Shown here piece after piece: positions 18,608-27,322 of a stretch of 64,000 nucleotides of DNA. The stretch spans positions 372,001 through 436,000 of the forward strand of contig NZ_AP026070.1 of NCBI RefSeq assembly GCF_024363255.1, read 5' to 3'. The notes beneath the pieces were generated by a model. The model was given only the letters and a program-made list of their open reading frames with translations, was not told the DNA's origin and did no database searches. The translations under genes were made by a program, and so were the position numbers. The DNA is from Shewanella sp. NFH-SH190041. Lineage in GTDB: Bacteria > Pseudomonadota > Gammaproteobacteria > Enterobacterales > Shewanellaceae. How positions within the stretch are numbered: position 1 is the stretch's first letter; every line of letters starts with the position of its first letter.

Positions 18608-18898
18608 TTATTGCTGAGGACGGTTTGTCATTGCGGTTATCACCTGTAGCCGATATGCCAGCAGACTGAAAGCGCCAAAGGTAAACACGCTCAGATAATC
18701 TTTGCTATTCAGTGACAGCAAAGGTTTGAATGCAGTGTGGAAAATTGCCAGCTGAATACTGTGCATTAGCAAGGTTATGGCCAGCATAAGATATAGGATG
18801 ACACTGATCTGGCCGCCCAGCGGTTGGATCAGGTTGTACAGCATGATTAGCCAAGCGCCGGCGGTCAGCAATTTGCCACCCCAAATTATCCATTTCAT
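18608..18898 (-). CDS. yhhL: DUF1145 inner-membrane protein (YhhL-like)
   Basis: The 96-residue protein has two or three hydrophobic segments (about residues 8-25, 30-52 and 68-86) and matches the DUF1145 family. In E. coli yhhL likewise follows rsmD, and here the start overlaps the rsmD stop by 4 bp, so the two are cotranscribed. Function is unknown. The name rests on size, hydrophobic pattern and gene order. Confidence 0.78.
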   Translation of the reverse strand: MKWIIWGGKLLTAGAWLIMLYNLIQPLGGQISVILYLMLAITLLMHSIQLAIFHTAFKPLLSLNSKDYLSVFTFGAFSLLAYRLQVITAMTNRPQQ

Positions 18899-19521
18899 TG
18901 TGTTATCTCAGAGTCCGGTTCATACCGGAACAGACGGTAACATACCTGACCGGCCTTTTTTTCCTTTAGTGGCTGCCAGCTTACAGGGACTGTCAGGGAT
19001 GTGAGCTCGGTTTCAGTTTCCACATAAATTAAGGCGTTCGGCTTAAGCCACTGATGTTGTATCAGGGCATTAATGCAATTTTGTGCCAGCCCTTTGCGAA
19101 ATGGCGGGTCAATAAAGACCAAATTAAATCCTTCGCTTGGCGTCGAATCCTGAGGCGCACGTTGCCCAGCCGGCCCTTGGGCCAGCAATGCCAGAGAATC
19201 GCCAGCAATTACATCGGCCTGTTCACATTTCAGGGTGCGCAGATTTTGCTGCAATTGGGTGACAGCACTTTTTTGCAGTTCAAATACTCTGGCGTAAGCG
19301 GCATAACGGGAGAGTGCTTCCATCGCTAGTGCACCGCTGCCACCAAAACAATCCAACACTCTCGCTGCGGTAATTGAACCGATCAGCCAGTTGAATAGGG
19401 TTTCCCGTACTCTATCTGTGGTGGGGCGCAGGCCTTCTAAATCCTGAATGGGTAAACGACGTGACCGCCATTGCCCCGCAATAATCCGTACCTGCCCACT
19501 GCCGGGTTTGTTTCTGGCCAT
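18895..19521 (-). CDS. rsmD: 16S rRNA (guanine-966-N2)-methyltransferase
   Basis: The 208-residue protein is an S-adenosylmethionine-dependent Rossmann methyltransferase. It shows VRIIAGQWRSRRLP near the N-terminus, LRPTTDRVRETLFNWL typical of RsmD, a SAM loop LDCFGGSGALAMEALSR, and the catalytic IDPPF around residue 138. RsmD methylates G966 of 16S rRNA during 30S assembly. It is divergent from ftsY, the conserved arrangement in gammaproteobacteria, and is followed by the DUF1145 gene. Confidence 0.95.
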   Translation of the reverse strand: MARNKPGSGQVRIIAGQWRSRRLPIQDLEGLRPTTDRVRETLFNWLIGSITAARVLDCFGGSGALAMEALSRYAAYARVFELQKSAVTQLQQNLRTLKCEQADVIAGDSLALLAQGPAGQRAPQDSTPSEGFNLVFIDPPFRKGLAQNCINALIQHQWLKPNALIYVETETELTSLTVPVSWQPLKEKKAGQVCYRLFRYEPDSEITQ

Positions 19522-19698
19522 CGTGCCCCCATGATTTTGCCTGAAGAAAGAAAGTGGTAGACTATGCAGCCTTATTCGGAGCGATATTTTACATTAACTT
19601 GACGGTGAAAGGTGAGCGCTTCTTCACCGCAATAACCCGCATTGGCGCTGTATTGCACAGGTCCTGGTGCAAGGCGATACACAGGCGGATGTGACAGT

Positions 19699-19728
19699 AA
19701 CCAACTCATTTAACGGGTTGGTTCTTTT
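19699..19728 (+). other. Hairpin with T-rich tail in the ftsY leader
   Basis: AACCAAC / GTTGGTT (7 bp, 11-base loop) is followed by CTTTTG, about 70 bp before the ftsY start. It resembles a weak terminator or attenuator. Another inverted repeat (GGTGAA / TTCACC) lies near 19602-19626. Both are in the leader if transcription starts near rsmD. Confidence 0.35.
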
Positions 19729-19797
19729 GATCAGACATCTGAATCTGCCCCGCGGGCGATCCATCAACAATTAATCTAACCAAGACTGGTAGCACAC

Positions 19798-21939
19798 ATG
19801 GCAAAAAAAGGTTTCTTTTCCTGGTTCCGCAGAGATAAATCCAAACAAGATGATAATGCCGCGGAATTGGCAGCCCAGCAGGCAGAGGCCGAGCGTCTAG
19901 CGGCAGAGCAAGCTGAAGCAGAAAAACAAGCCGCAGAGCAGGCCGAAGCTGAACGTCTTGCTGCGGAAAAATTAGCGGCTGAACAAGCTGAGGCAGACCG
20001 TCTTGCTGCGGAAAAGCTGGCAGCGGAGCAAGCCGAAGCAGAACGTCGTGCTGCGGAAAAGCTGGCAGCAGAGCAAGCTGAGGCAGAACGTTTTGCAGCA
20101 GAAAAGCTGGCAGAAGAGCAAGCTGAAGCAGAACGTCTTGCTGCGGAAAAGTTGGCAGCAGAGCAAGCTGAAGCAGCACGTCTTGCTGAAGAAAGATTGG
20201 CAGCAGAGCAAGCCGAAGCGGAACGTCTTGCTGCAGAAAAACAGGCTGCAGATCAAGCTGAAGCAGAGCGTTTAGCTGCAGAACTGCTAGCTGCAAAGCA
20301 AGCGGAAGTGGAAAGATTAGTGGCTGAACAAGCCGAGGCAGCACGCCTGGCAGCGGAAAAGCGGGCAGCGGAGCAAGCCGAAGCAGCACGCCTTGCTGCA
20401 GAAAAGCATGCGGCTGAACAAGCTGAGGCAGAGCGCCTTGCTGCGGAAAAATTAGCGGCTGAACAGGCTGAGGCAGCACGTCTTGCATCGGAAAAGTTAG
20501 CAGCGGAGCAAGCCGAAGCAGAACGCCTTGCTGCGGAAAAATTAGCGGCTGAACAAGCTGAGGCAGAGCGCCTTGCTGCGGAAAAGTTAGCAGCGGAGCA
20601 AGCTGAGGCTGCACGTCTTGCTGCAGAAAAATTGGCAGCGGAGCAAGCCGAAGCAGCACGTCTTGCTGCGGAAAAATTAGCGGCTGAACAGGCTGAGGCA
20701 GCACGTCTTGCAGCGGAAAAGTTAGCAGTAGAGCAAGCCGAGGTAGCACGTCTTGCAGCAGAAAAGCATGCGGCTGAGCAAGCTGAGGCAGCACGCCTTG
20801 CAGCAGAAAAGCTGGCAGCGGAGCAAGCCGAAGCAGAACGTCTTGCAGCGGAAAAGTTGGCAGCAGAACAAGCTGAGGCAGAACGCCTTGCTGCAGAAAA
20901 GCATGCGGCTGAACAAGCTGAGGCAGAACGCCTTGCTGCAGAAACGCAGGCGGCTGAACAGGCGGAGGCTCAGCCAGAACCTCAGGCAAAACCGGCTAAG
21001 GAAGGTTTCTTTGCGCGGTTAAAGCGCGGTCTGATGCGCACCAGCGAAAATATCGGTTCCGGTTTTTTGAGTTTGTTCCGGGGCAAAAAGATCGATGATG
21101 ATCTGTTTGAAGAGTTGGAAGAGCAGCTGCTGATCGCTGATGTGGGTGTAGAAACAACAACTCGCTTGATCGATAGCCTGACTGAACATGCTAGTCGCAA
21201 ACAACTTAAAGATGCTGAAGCTCTGTATGATCTGCTACGTCAGGAAATGCAGGATACTCTGGCCCCAGTGGATGTGCCTTTGGTACCGGAAAATGCCAAT
21301 GGGCCTTTCGTGATCCTGATGGTTGGGGTTAACGGCGTGGGTAAAACCACCACCATAGGTAAATTGGCCAAACAATATCAGCGTGATGGTAAGTCAGTGA
21401 TGTTGGCTGCGGGTGATACTTTCCGTGCCGCGGCGGTAGAACAGCTGCAGGTATGGGGACAGCGTAATGATATTCCCGTGATTGCCCAGCACACAGGAGC
21501 TGATAGTGCCTCGGTATTGTTTGATGCATTGCAAGCTGCCAAGGCTCGTGGTGTTGATGTGTTGATTGCTGATACTGCTGGACGTTTGCAGAATAAGAGC
21601 CATCTGATGGAAGAGCTGAAAAAAGTGGTGCGGGTGATGAAGAAATTGGATCCCGATGCGCCGCATGAAGTGATGCTGACCTTAGATGCCAGTACCGGCC
21701 AAAATGCCATCAGTCAGGCACAGTTATTCCAAGAAGCAGTGGGTGTGACTGGTATCAGTATCAGCAAGCTTGATGGCACTGCCAAAGGCGGGGTGATCTT
21801 TGCCATTGCAGATAAGTTCGGTATTCCTATTCGTTATATTGGTGTGGGTGAACAGATTGATGATCTGCGCCAATTTAATGCCAAAGACTTTATTGATGCC
21901 CTATTTAGCCAAGATAAAACGGCTCAGGACAATCACTGA
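19798..21939 (+). CDS. ftsY: Signal recognition particle receptor FtsY with a very long repeat domain
   Basis: FtsY docks ribosome-SRP complexes at the inner membrane. The 713-residue protein has a short basic start (MAKKGFFSWFRRDKSK), a repeat region at about residues 25-390, a second short amphipathic stretch (KEGFFARLKRGL), and then the NG GTPase: P-loop GVNGVGKTTTIGK near 510, DTFRAAAVEQL, DTAGRLQ near 592 and SKLDGTAKGG near 655. E. coli FtsY has 497 residues; the difference is in the acidic A domain, here made of about 22 copies of a 15-residue unit. The motif (K/E)GFF..(L/F)(K/R)R recurs on both sides of the repeats. First gene of ftsYEX. Confidence 0.96.
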   Translation: MAKKGFFSWFRRDKSKQDDNAAELAAQQAEAERLAAEQAEAEKQAAEQAEAERLAAEKLAAEQAEADRLAAEKLAAEQAEAERRAAEKLAAEQAEAERFAAEKLAEEQAEAERLAAEKLAAEQAEAARLAEERLAAEQAEAERLAAEKQAADQAEAERLAAELLAAKQAEVERLVAEQAEAARLAAEKRAAEQAEAARLAAEKHAAEQAEAERLAAEKLAAEQAEAARLASEKLAAEQAEAERLAAEKLAAEQAEAERLAAEKLAAEQAEAARLAAEKLAAEQAEAARLAAEKLAAEQAEAARLAAEKLAVEQAEVARLAAEKHAAEQAEAARLAAEKLAAEQAEAERLAAEKLAAEQAEAERLAAEKHAAEQAEAERLAAETQAAEQAEAQPEPQAKPAKEGFFARLKRGLMRTSENIGSGFLSLFRGKKIDDDLFEELEEQLLIADVGVETTTRLIDSLTEHASRKQLKDAEALYDLLRQEMQDTLAPVDVPLVPENANGPFVILMVGVNGVGKTTTIGKLAKQYQRDGKSVMLAAGDTFRAAAVEQLQVWGQRNDIPVIAQHTGADSASVLFDALQAAKARGVDVLIADTAGRLQNKSHLMEELKKVVRVMKKLDPDAPHEVMLTLDASTGQNAISQAQLFQEAVGVTGISISKLDGTAKGGVIFAIADKFGIPIRYIGVGEQIDDLRQFNAKDFIDALFSQDKTAQDNH
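19870..20970. repeat. 45-bp tandem repeat array in ftsY (15-residue units)
   Basis: About 22 units of LAAEKLAAEQAEAER and variants follow one another, with a few 8-residue partial units near the start and middle (for example at about residues 34-50 and 175-190). Units differ by synonymous changes and by E/A, K/H/Q and L/R/F substitutions, so copies are related but not identical. The bias of the repeats leaves long open frames on the other strand, which are artefacts. Confidence 0.95.
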
Positions 21940-21950
21940 GAGCGACAGCC

Positions 21951-22631
21951 ATGATTCGATTTGAGCAGGTTAGCAAGGTGTATCCCGGTGGGCAAAAGGC
22001 GCTGACGGATATCAGTTTTCATCTTAAAAAAGGCGAAATGGCATTCTTAACCGGTCACTCAGGGGCCGGTAAAAGTACCCTGCTCAAGCTGATGACGGTG
22101 ATTGAGCGTCCCAGTGCCGGTAAGGTATGGATTGATCAATATAATGCCGGTGAATTAAGTCGGGCGCAGGTGCCACTGTTGCGGCGGCATATCGGCATGA
22201 TTTTTCAAAACTATCACTTATTGATGAATAAGAGTGTGTTTGACAATGTGGCTTTGCCGCTGGTGATTGAGGGCTTTTCGCTCGGCGAGATCCGTAAACG
22301 GGTTCATGCGGCGCTGGATATGGTTGGACTCTATGGCAAGGAAAAACATGCGCCTGTGATGTTGTCTGGCGGTGAGCAACAGCGGGTCGGTATTGCCCGG
22401 GCTATCGTCAATAAGCCGGCATTACTGTTGGCGGATGAGCCTACAGGTAACCTGGACCCCAAATTGTCGATGGATATTCTGCGTTTGTTTGAAACCTTCA
22501 ATGACGCAGGGACCACGGTACTGATCGCGACCCATGATCTGGGGCTGATCGCCCGGATGAAATACCGCACCCTGACATTGAAGCAGGGACGGATGTTGGG
22601 AGCCGATGAACTGGCTTCCGCCGGTTTGTAA
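21951..22631 (+). CDS. ftsE: Cell division ATP-binding protein FtsE
   Basis: The 226-residue ABC ATPase has Walker A GHSGAGKST near residue 37, signature LSGGEQQR near 136 and Walker B LLLADEPTG near 158. FtsE drives FtsX at the septum to activate periplasmic peptidoglycan hydrolases through EnvC. It follows ftsY by 11 bp and precedes ftsX by 9 bp, the standard operon. Confidence 0.97.
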   Translation: MIRFEQVSKVYPGGQKALTDISFHLKKGEMAFLTGHSGAGKSTLLKLMTVIERPSAGKVWIDQYNAGELSRAQVPLLRRHIGMIFQNYHLLMNKSVFDNVALPLVIEGFSLGEIRKRVHAALDMVGLYGKEKHAPVMLSGGEQQRVGIARAIVNKPALLLADEPTGNLDPKLSMDILRLFETFNDAGTTVLIATHDLGLIARMKYRTLTLKQGRMLGADELASAGL

Positions 22632-22640
22632 GGGACAGAT

Positions 22641-23603
22641 ATGACGCAGCCAACATTAAAGCGCAGTAAATTGCCTTTGTCCGGCCGAATTGTGATGTTT
22701 TTTATCCGCCATGTGCAGCAGGCGATGGCCAGCTTAGGTGAGCTGTGGCGCAATCCCGTATCGTCGGTGATGACCATGGCCGTGTTGGGGGTCAGCTTGA
22801 GCTTACCTGCGGCGCTGCAGGTTCTGGTGAAAAATGCAGAAACTATCACCCATAGCTGGAACGGGGCGGCACAGATTTCGTTGTTTATTCATGACGGCCA
22901 ATCAGATCGGGCGATTCAGAGCCTGATCACCCGCTTGCAGGTTTACCCAGAAGTGGAGAGTGTCAGCTTTATCAGCCGAGATGATGCGCTGAAAGAGTTT
23001 CAGGCGCAGTCTGGTTTCGGCGAAGCGTTATCTTATCTGGATTCAAATCCATTACCCGCGGTAGTTATGGTTACGCCAACCCAGGACAATGCTACGCCAG
23101 TGCGTGCCAAGCAATTACTACAGAAATTGCAGATGGAGCCTGAGGTTAGTTTTGGCCGCTTAGATATTGAATGGCTGGAGCGACTACAGGCGGTGGTACA
23201 TGTATTGGAGCGTACGGTAACGGCTGTGGCCCTGTTATTGGTGCTGGCCGTCGTGCTGGTCATCGGTAATACCATACGGCTAGCGATTATGAACCGCAGG
23301 GATGAAATTGAAGTGATGAAGCTCGTGGGAGCAACAGATAATTTTATTCAGCGTCCCTTCCTTTATACCGGTGTGTGGTATGGCATTATCGGCGGCTTAT
23401 TGGCATGGATCATAATTAATCTGCTGGTCTGGTACCTGGATGGTGCTTTATCTAATCTGCTGGGGTTGTACGGCAGCCAAATTGAGATGAAATCATTGGA
23501 TTTCAGTGAGTTAATTGAATTATTACTGATGGCGTCTGGCCTGGGATGGCTGGGTTCATATATTTCTGTTCGCCAGTATATTCGGGCGATTGAACCTTCC
23601 TAA
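22641..23603 (+). CDS. ftsX: Cell division protein FtsX
   Basis: The 320-residue membrane partner of FtsE has a cytoplasmic N-terminus, a first membrane helix around residues 45-65, a periplasmic domain of about 110 residues (the EnvC-binding part in E. coli), and three further helices after residue 190. The conserved NRRDEIEVMKLVGATDNFI segment lies around 216-234. It is the last gene of ftsYEX. Confidence 0.95.
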   Translation: MTQPTLKRSKLPLSGRIVMFFIRHVQQAMASLGELWRNPVSSVMTMAVLGVSLSLPAALQVLVKNAETITHSWNGAAQISLFIHDGQSDRAIQSLITRLQVYPEVESVSFISRDDALKEFQAQSGFGEALSYLDSNPLPAVVMVTPTQDNATPVRAKQLLQKLQMEPEVSFGRLDIEWLERLQAVVHVLERTVTAVALLLVLAVVLVIGNTIRLAIMNRRDEIEVMKLVGATDNFIQRPFLYTGVWYGIIGGLLAWIIINLLVWYLDGALSNLLGLYGSQIEMKSLDFSELIELLLMASGLGWLGSYISVRQYIRAIEPS

Positions 23604-23623
23604 ATGCAAGGTGCAACTATGCC

Positions 23624-23704
23624 ATGAAATATATTATAACAATATGTTTTATTTGGTTATTTTTCTGCTGTATCGATGGCGTTGCCCTATGGCTAGCGGC
23701 ATAG
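23624..23704 (+). CDS. Possible small hydrophobic peptide between ftsX and rpoH
   Basis: An ATG at 23624 opens a 26-codon frame, MKYIITICFIWLFFCCIDGV and then six residues, which would be one short membrane helix with two adjacent cysteines. An AAGG lies about 12 bp upstream, which is too far for a good ribosome binding site. In AT-rich intergenic DNA such frames arise by chance, so support is weak. No known family was recognised. Confidence 0.2.
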   Translation: MKYIITICFIWLFFCCIDGVALWLAA

Positions 23705-23867
23705 ATGAAGTGGGGTTCATGGCTGGGAAAGCGGTTTTATGCTGAGGTATCGCCCCTTAGGTTGACAGCCGAAGTCAATTAGTCGATAGTTCAGCAGCTG
23801 AGAATTGTTGCAAAAAACAGCAAATTTAATTTTCAGCAAAGTAAATTAAGGTGTTACAGGAGCTTGC

Positions 23868-24728
23868 ATGACTGAACAAACGCAATCAATGGCACTGATG
23901 GTTCCTCAGGGAAGCGCCAGTCTTGATGCTTATATCCAATCGGTAAACAGTATTCCGGTACTGGATGCTGAGGAAGAGTATCGTTTTGCCAAGCGTTTGC
24001 AGGAAACCGGGGACCTGCAGGCGGCAAAAATGCTGGTAATGTCCCATTTAAGATTTGTTGTACACGTTGCTAAAGGTTATGCCGGTTATGGTTTGCCTCA
24101 GGCGGATCTGATCCAAGAAGGCAATATCGGTTTGATGAAAGCGGTGAAACGCTTTGATCCGGATGTTGGGGTGCGGCTGGTGTCTTTTGCCGTGCATTGG
24201 ATTAAAGCTGAGATCCATGAATATGTGCTGAAAAACTGGCGCATTGTTAAAGTGGCAACCACTAAAGCTCAGCGTAAACTGTTTTTTAACTTGCGTAAAG
24301 CGAAGAAGCGTCTTGGGTGGTTCACCGATGATGAAGTCTCTATGGTGGCGGAAAACCTCGGGGTATCGAAAGAAGATGTGACCGAGATGGAGTCCCGCAT
24401 GGCGGCGCAAGATCCCGCTTTTGATCTGGCCAGTGACCATGATGATGACATGGGGGATTATGCCCCGGCGTTGTATTTAGAAGACCAAGCTTCAGATTTA
24501 GCTGCGCAAGTAGAGCATGATAATTGGGAAAATGATGCCCAAGCTCGCTTGTTTGCTGCGATTAAAACCTTGGATGATCGCAGCCAGTATATTTTGCAGA
24601 CCCGTTGGCTGGATGAAAACAAGGCAACATTGCAAGAGTTGGCAGAGAAATATCAGGTTTCTGCTGAGCGGATCCGGCAATTGGAAAAAAATGCCATGAA
24701 CAAGCTTAAGCTGCAGATGAGCCTGTAA
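23868..24728 (+). CDS. rpoH: Heat-shock sigma factor sigma-32
   Basis: The 286-residue protein is RpoH. It shows the region 2 core ([45 protein letters not shown], around residues 80-125), the RpoH box [15 protein letters not shown] around 136-150, and the region 4.2 helix-turn-helix at the C-terminus ([27 protein letters not shown]). It directs RNA polymerase to heat-shock promoters. A 264-bp gap separates it from ftsX, so it probably has its own promoters. In E. coli its mRNA 5' part acts as a thermosensor; this was not modelled here. Confidence 0.97.
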   Translation: MTEQTQSMALMVPQGSASLDAYIQSVNSIPVLDAEEEYRFAKRLQETGDLQAAKMLVMSHLRFVVHVAKGYAGYGLPQADLIQEGNIGLMKAVKRFDPDVGVRLVSFAVHWIKAEIHEYVLKNWRIVKVATTKAQRKLFFNLRKAKKRLGWFTDDEVSMVAENLGVSKEDVTEMESRMAAQDPAFDLASDHDDDMGDYAPALYLEDQASDLAAQVEHDNWENDAQARLFAAIKTLDDRSQYILQTRWLDENKATLQELAEKYQVSAERIRQLEKNAMNKLKLQMSL

Positions 24729-24747
24729 TCGTTACGTCTTTTTCAAC

Positions 24748-24774
24748 AAAGCCCGCACTAGGCGGGCTTTGTGT
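24748..24774. terminator. Terminator between rpoH and menE
   Basis: A 9-bp perfect stem (AAAGCCCGC / GCGGGCTTT) with a five-base loop lies between the convergent rpoH and menE genes. T-rich flanks on both strands suggest action in both directions. Confidence 0.85.
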
Positions 24775-24809
24775 TTTCTGCCGTTCAAACAAGGGGTAAC
24801 AAAAGCCAG

Positions 24810-26231
24810 TTATAATTGAAATTGGCGCTGAACGGCGGCAATGACAGCTTTGCGGTTGATCTTCAGGCCGGTTTGGCTGATATCTTCCGGCCAAGGGAAA
24901 TAGCGGCGCGGGCGTTTGAATCTGGCGATGTGCTGGCCGATATATGTCGCCGCCATATCTGGCTTGGGTATTACCCCGCGGATAATTGCTGCTGGCAAAT
25001 GACCAAATTCAGGATCTGGCAGCGCAAAAACCAGAGCATCTTCCACCCCGGGAAGCTGTTTTAGTACGGCTTCTACCTCTTCTGGCTGAAGATTTTCCCC
25101 GCCACAGACAAACATATTGTCACTGCGGCCGGTGATATGCAGTCGACCTGCGTCATCCCAAAACCCACAGTCTTTGGTGCAGAACCAGCCTTGCTCATCT
25201 CGCATCGGCTCAATACCCTTATCACTGAGATAGCCAGCAAACAGGGTGTCGCCCCGAACCCAGATAACGCCATCACGAAGACATAACTCCCTGCCCGGCA
25301 GCAGTGTGCCGCTACTGCCATCGGCTCTGGCTGGGCCAGTGGTAATTTGCGAAGCCATTTCTGTCATACCATAGCTGGTAAAACTGGCAATACCTTGCTC
25401 ACCGAGTTTATCCAGTAGTGGTTGACTGATTGCGCCACCGCCTAATAACAGCGCTTTTAAGCTGGCAAGGCAGGAGGGGAAGTCCTGTAATAGCCGTTGT
25501 AATTGGGTCGCCACGAGGGACACATGGGTAATGTTATCTTGCTGTAGTTGCTCGGCTAATGCATCACGTCCCCGGCTTAATACCACACATGCTCCAGCCA
25601 ACGCGCAGCGGTTAAGAATGGCTAAACCACCTATGTGGAAAAGGGGCAGGGAAAGTAGCCAATGATCGCCAGGTTGAAGCTGAATTAAAGAGGTGGAGCC
25701 AGTGGCGCTGGCAATGTGCTGACGTAAACGATGCAGCGCAGCCTTGGGGGTGCCACTGGAGCCAGAGGTAAAAATAATATTACTCAGATTATTTGGATTT
25801 ACCTGTGGCGCTTGTTGTGGCGCAGTGACGACAGTGGCGTCGGTTGTTATGTCTAATGGCGTTAGTGCCTGTCCTGGCAGAGACATGTCGATGCTAGGTT
25901 GCAGAGAATACGTTTGGATTTGATGACGCTGCATCAATGTGCGAATTTGCGACTCGGGAAAACGGGGCGAAATGGGACAGAATAAAATGCCGCAGTCGAT
26001 ACAGGCCCAATAAAGCCGGATCATCTCGGCACTGTTTTCACTGATAATGGCCAGAATGTCACCGGATTGCAGACCTGCTTGACGCAAATGCGTTCCCAGC
26101 GTTAATACCTGCTGACTGAAGTTAGCGTAATCTATGCTGCCATGACAGTCTTGTAGTGCTGCCAAGTTAGGATGCTGCGCCGCCATTTGGTGCAGGGGGG
26201 ATGGGGTATGGTTAGTGGATTTCAGTGACAT
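24810..26231 (-). CDS. menE: O-succinylbenzoate--CoA ligase
   Basis: The 473-residue protein is an adenylate-forming acyl-CoA ligase. It has the AMP-binding loop IIFTSGSSGTPKAALHR around residue 155, SYGMTEMA around 295 and a C-terminal catalytic lysine region (DISQTGLKINRKAV). In the men operon it activates O-succinylbenzoate with CoA in menaquinone synthesis. Its start overlaps the end of menC by 10 bp. It is the last gene of the leftward men operon. Confidence 0.93.
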   Translation of the reverse strand: MSLKSTNHTPSPLHQMAAQHPNLAALQDCHGSIDYANFSQQVLTLGTHLRQAGLQSGDILAIISENSAEMIRLYWACIDCGILFCPISPRFPESQIRTLMQRHQIQTYSLQPSIDMSLPGQALTPLDITTDATVVTAPQQAPQVNPNNLSNIIFTSGSSGTPKAALHRLRQHIASATGSTSLIQLQPGDHWLLSLPLFHIGGLAILNRCALAGACVVLSRGRDALAEQLQQDNITHVSLVATQLQRLLQDFPSCLASLKALLLGGGAISQPLLDKLGEQGIASFTSYGMTEMASQITTGPARADGSSGTLLPGRELCLRDGVIWVRGDTLFAGYLSDKGIEPMRDEQGWFCTKDCGFWDDAGRLHITGRSDNMFVCGGENLQPEEVEAVLKQLPGVEDALVFALPDPEFGHLPAAIIRGVIPKPDMAATYIGQHIARFKRPRRYFPWPEDISQTGLKINRKAVIAAVQRQFQL

Positions 26232-27322
26232 TGCAGTAGTAATTCCAGAACATCAGGGCTTAAACAGGGTTTATGGCCGAAGGGTTGGATCAGGCTGTGG
26301 CTGAAGGCGTTAAGAGTATCTAGCCCCGGCGCTTCGTCCGGGGTCAGTAATGCCGCCAGCATTCGGATATCACTAATACCAAGTGATGTTTCCAGTGCCG
26401 AGCTCAGTATGCAGCGCACGCCCTGTTCATGGGCTTGTTGCACCAGATTGGCCAGCCGGTTGAGTGAGCCACAGAGCATAGGCTTGATCACCAATGCCGT
26501 TAGACCTGGGGTGACTGAAAAATGGTAATTGGGATCATTTAGGCTTTCATCTAGGGCGTAATGTATCCCCAAGCTTTGGTACAGCGTTGGATTGTCCTGC
26601 GGGTTTTGGCATGGCTCTTCAATATAATCAATGGCATCTAACGGTAGCGCCGCACAGAAATCAATCGCTTGTGTCAATGTCCATGCCCGGTTGGCATCCA
26701 ACCGGATCTTCAATGTTGGATTAACTGAAAGTACGCGGTAAATCAGAGCTATTTCATCTTCTGGCGGCAGTTTTCCCACTTTGATCTTAACGGCTTGGCA
26801 GCATAGTGCCGGATCGTTGCTGGCGTATTGCGCCAGTTGGTGGTGTATATCCGCTGCTGATACGGACTGGCCTGCGGGGCTGTAGATGAGTGGCACGGGG
26901 CGAAAAGAGGGCGCAATCAGGCTTGGGCGCGTTGTTAATAGACCAGTGAGTTTTGCCTGATTAAGGCTTAACCCCAATGCAGCTGCTGGCAGCGGGCAGG
27001 TATCGGCTAAGAGTGTCAGTGCATCCAGTGACTGCCCGATAAGCGCGGGTAAATGATGACGCAGGTAGTCAATGGTCTGCGTGAGAGATTCATGGCTAAA
27101 GCCGGTTAAGGGGACGCCGTTGATATCGTTGCCGGACAAAGGAGCGATTTCAGTATATGCCTGACTGGTAGCGGTGTTGATGCTGAGTAGCAAGCCGTGG
27201 CGGGTATTGATACGTTGCCCTGCCACAGGTAACAGAGGCATTAGGTCAATAGCATATTGATACAGGGCTATTGCAGTAATGGTGTCAGTGTCTGCTACCT
27301 GTGCTTGCTGTGGTTTATTCAT
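26222..27322 (-). CDS. menC: O-succinylbenzoate synthase
   Basis: A member of the enolase superfamily with the expected ligands in order: KIKVGK (catalytic lysine), RLDANRAW, YIEEPC, ALDES and VIKPM (second catalytic lysine). It dehydrates SHCHC to O-succinylbenzoate. The start at 27322 is chosen because it forms an ATGAATAA overlap with the menH stop; an upstream in-frame start at 27382 would overlap menH by 68 bp and give an odd basic extension. The protein has 366 residues, longer than E. coli MenC (320). Confidence 0.9.
   Translation of the reverse strand: MNKPQQAQVADTDTITAIALYQYAIDLMPLLPVAGQRINTRHGLLLSINTATSQAYTEIAPLSGNDINGVPLTGFSHESLTQTIDYLRHHLPALIGQSLDALTLLADTCPLPAAALGLSLNQAKLTGLLTTRPSLIAPSFRPVPLIYSPAGQSVSAADIHHQLAQYASNDPALCCQAVKIKVGKLPPEDEIALIYRVLSVNPTLKIRLDANRAWTLTQAIDFCAALPLDAIDYIEEPCQNPQDNPTLYQSLGIHYALDESLNDPNYHFSVTPGLTALVIKPMLCGSLNRLANLVQQAHEQGVRCILSSALETSLGISDIRMLAALLTPDEAPGLDTLNAFSHSLIQPFGHKPCLSPDVLELLLQCH

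Noticed and set aside
19870..20970. Repeat array that might be taken for a CRISPR
   Set aside because: Units are contiguous without spacers, in frame, and translate to a regular Ala/Glu repeat inside a conserved gene.
19706..20989. A 427-codon open frame on the minus strand across ftsY
   Set aside because: It is Pro/Leu/Gln-rich and mirrors the 45-bp repeat of ftsY; repeat codon bias keeps the antisense frame open. No ribosome binding site or family match.
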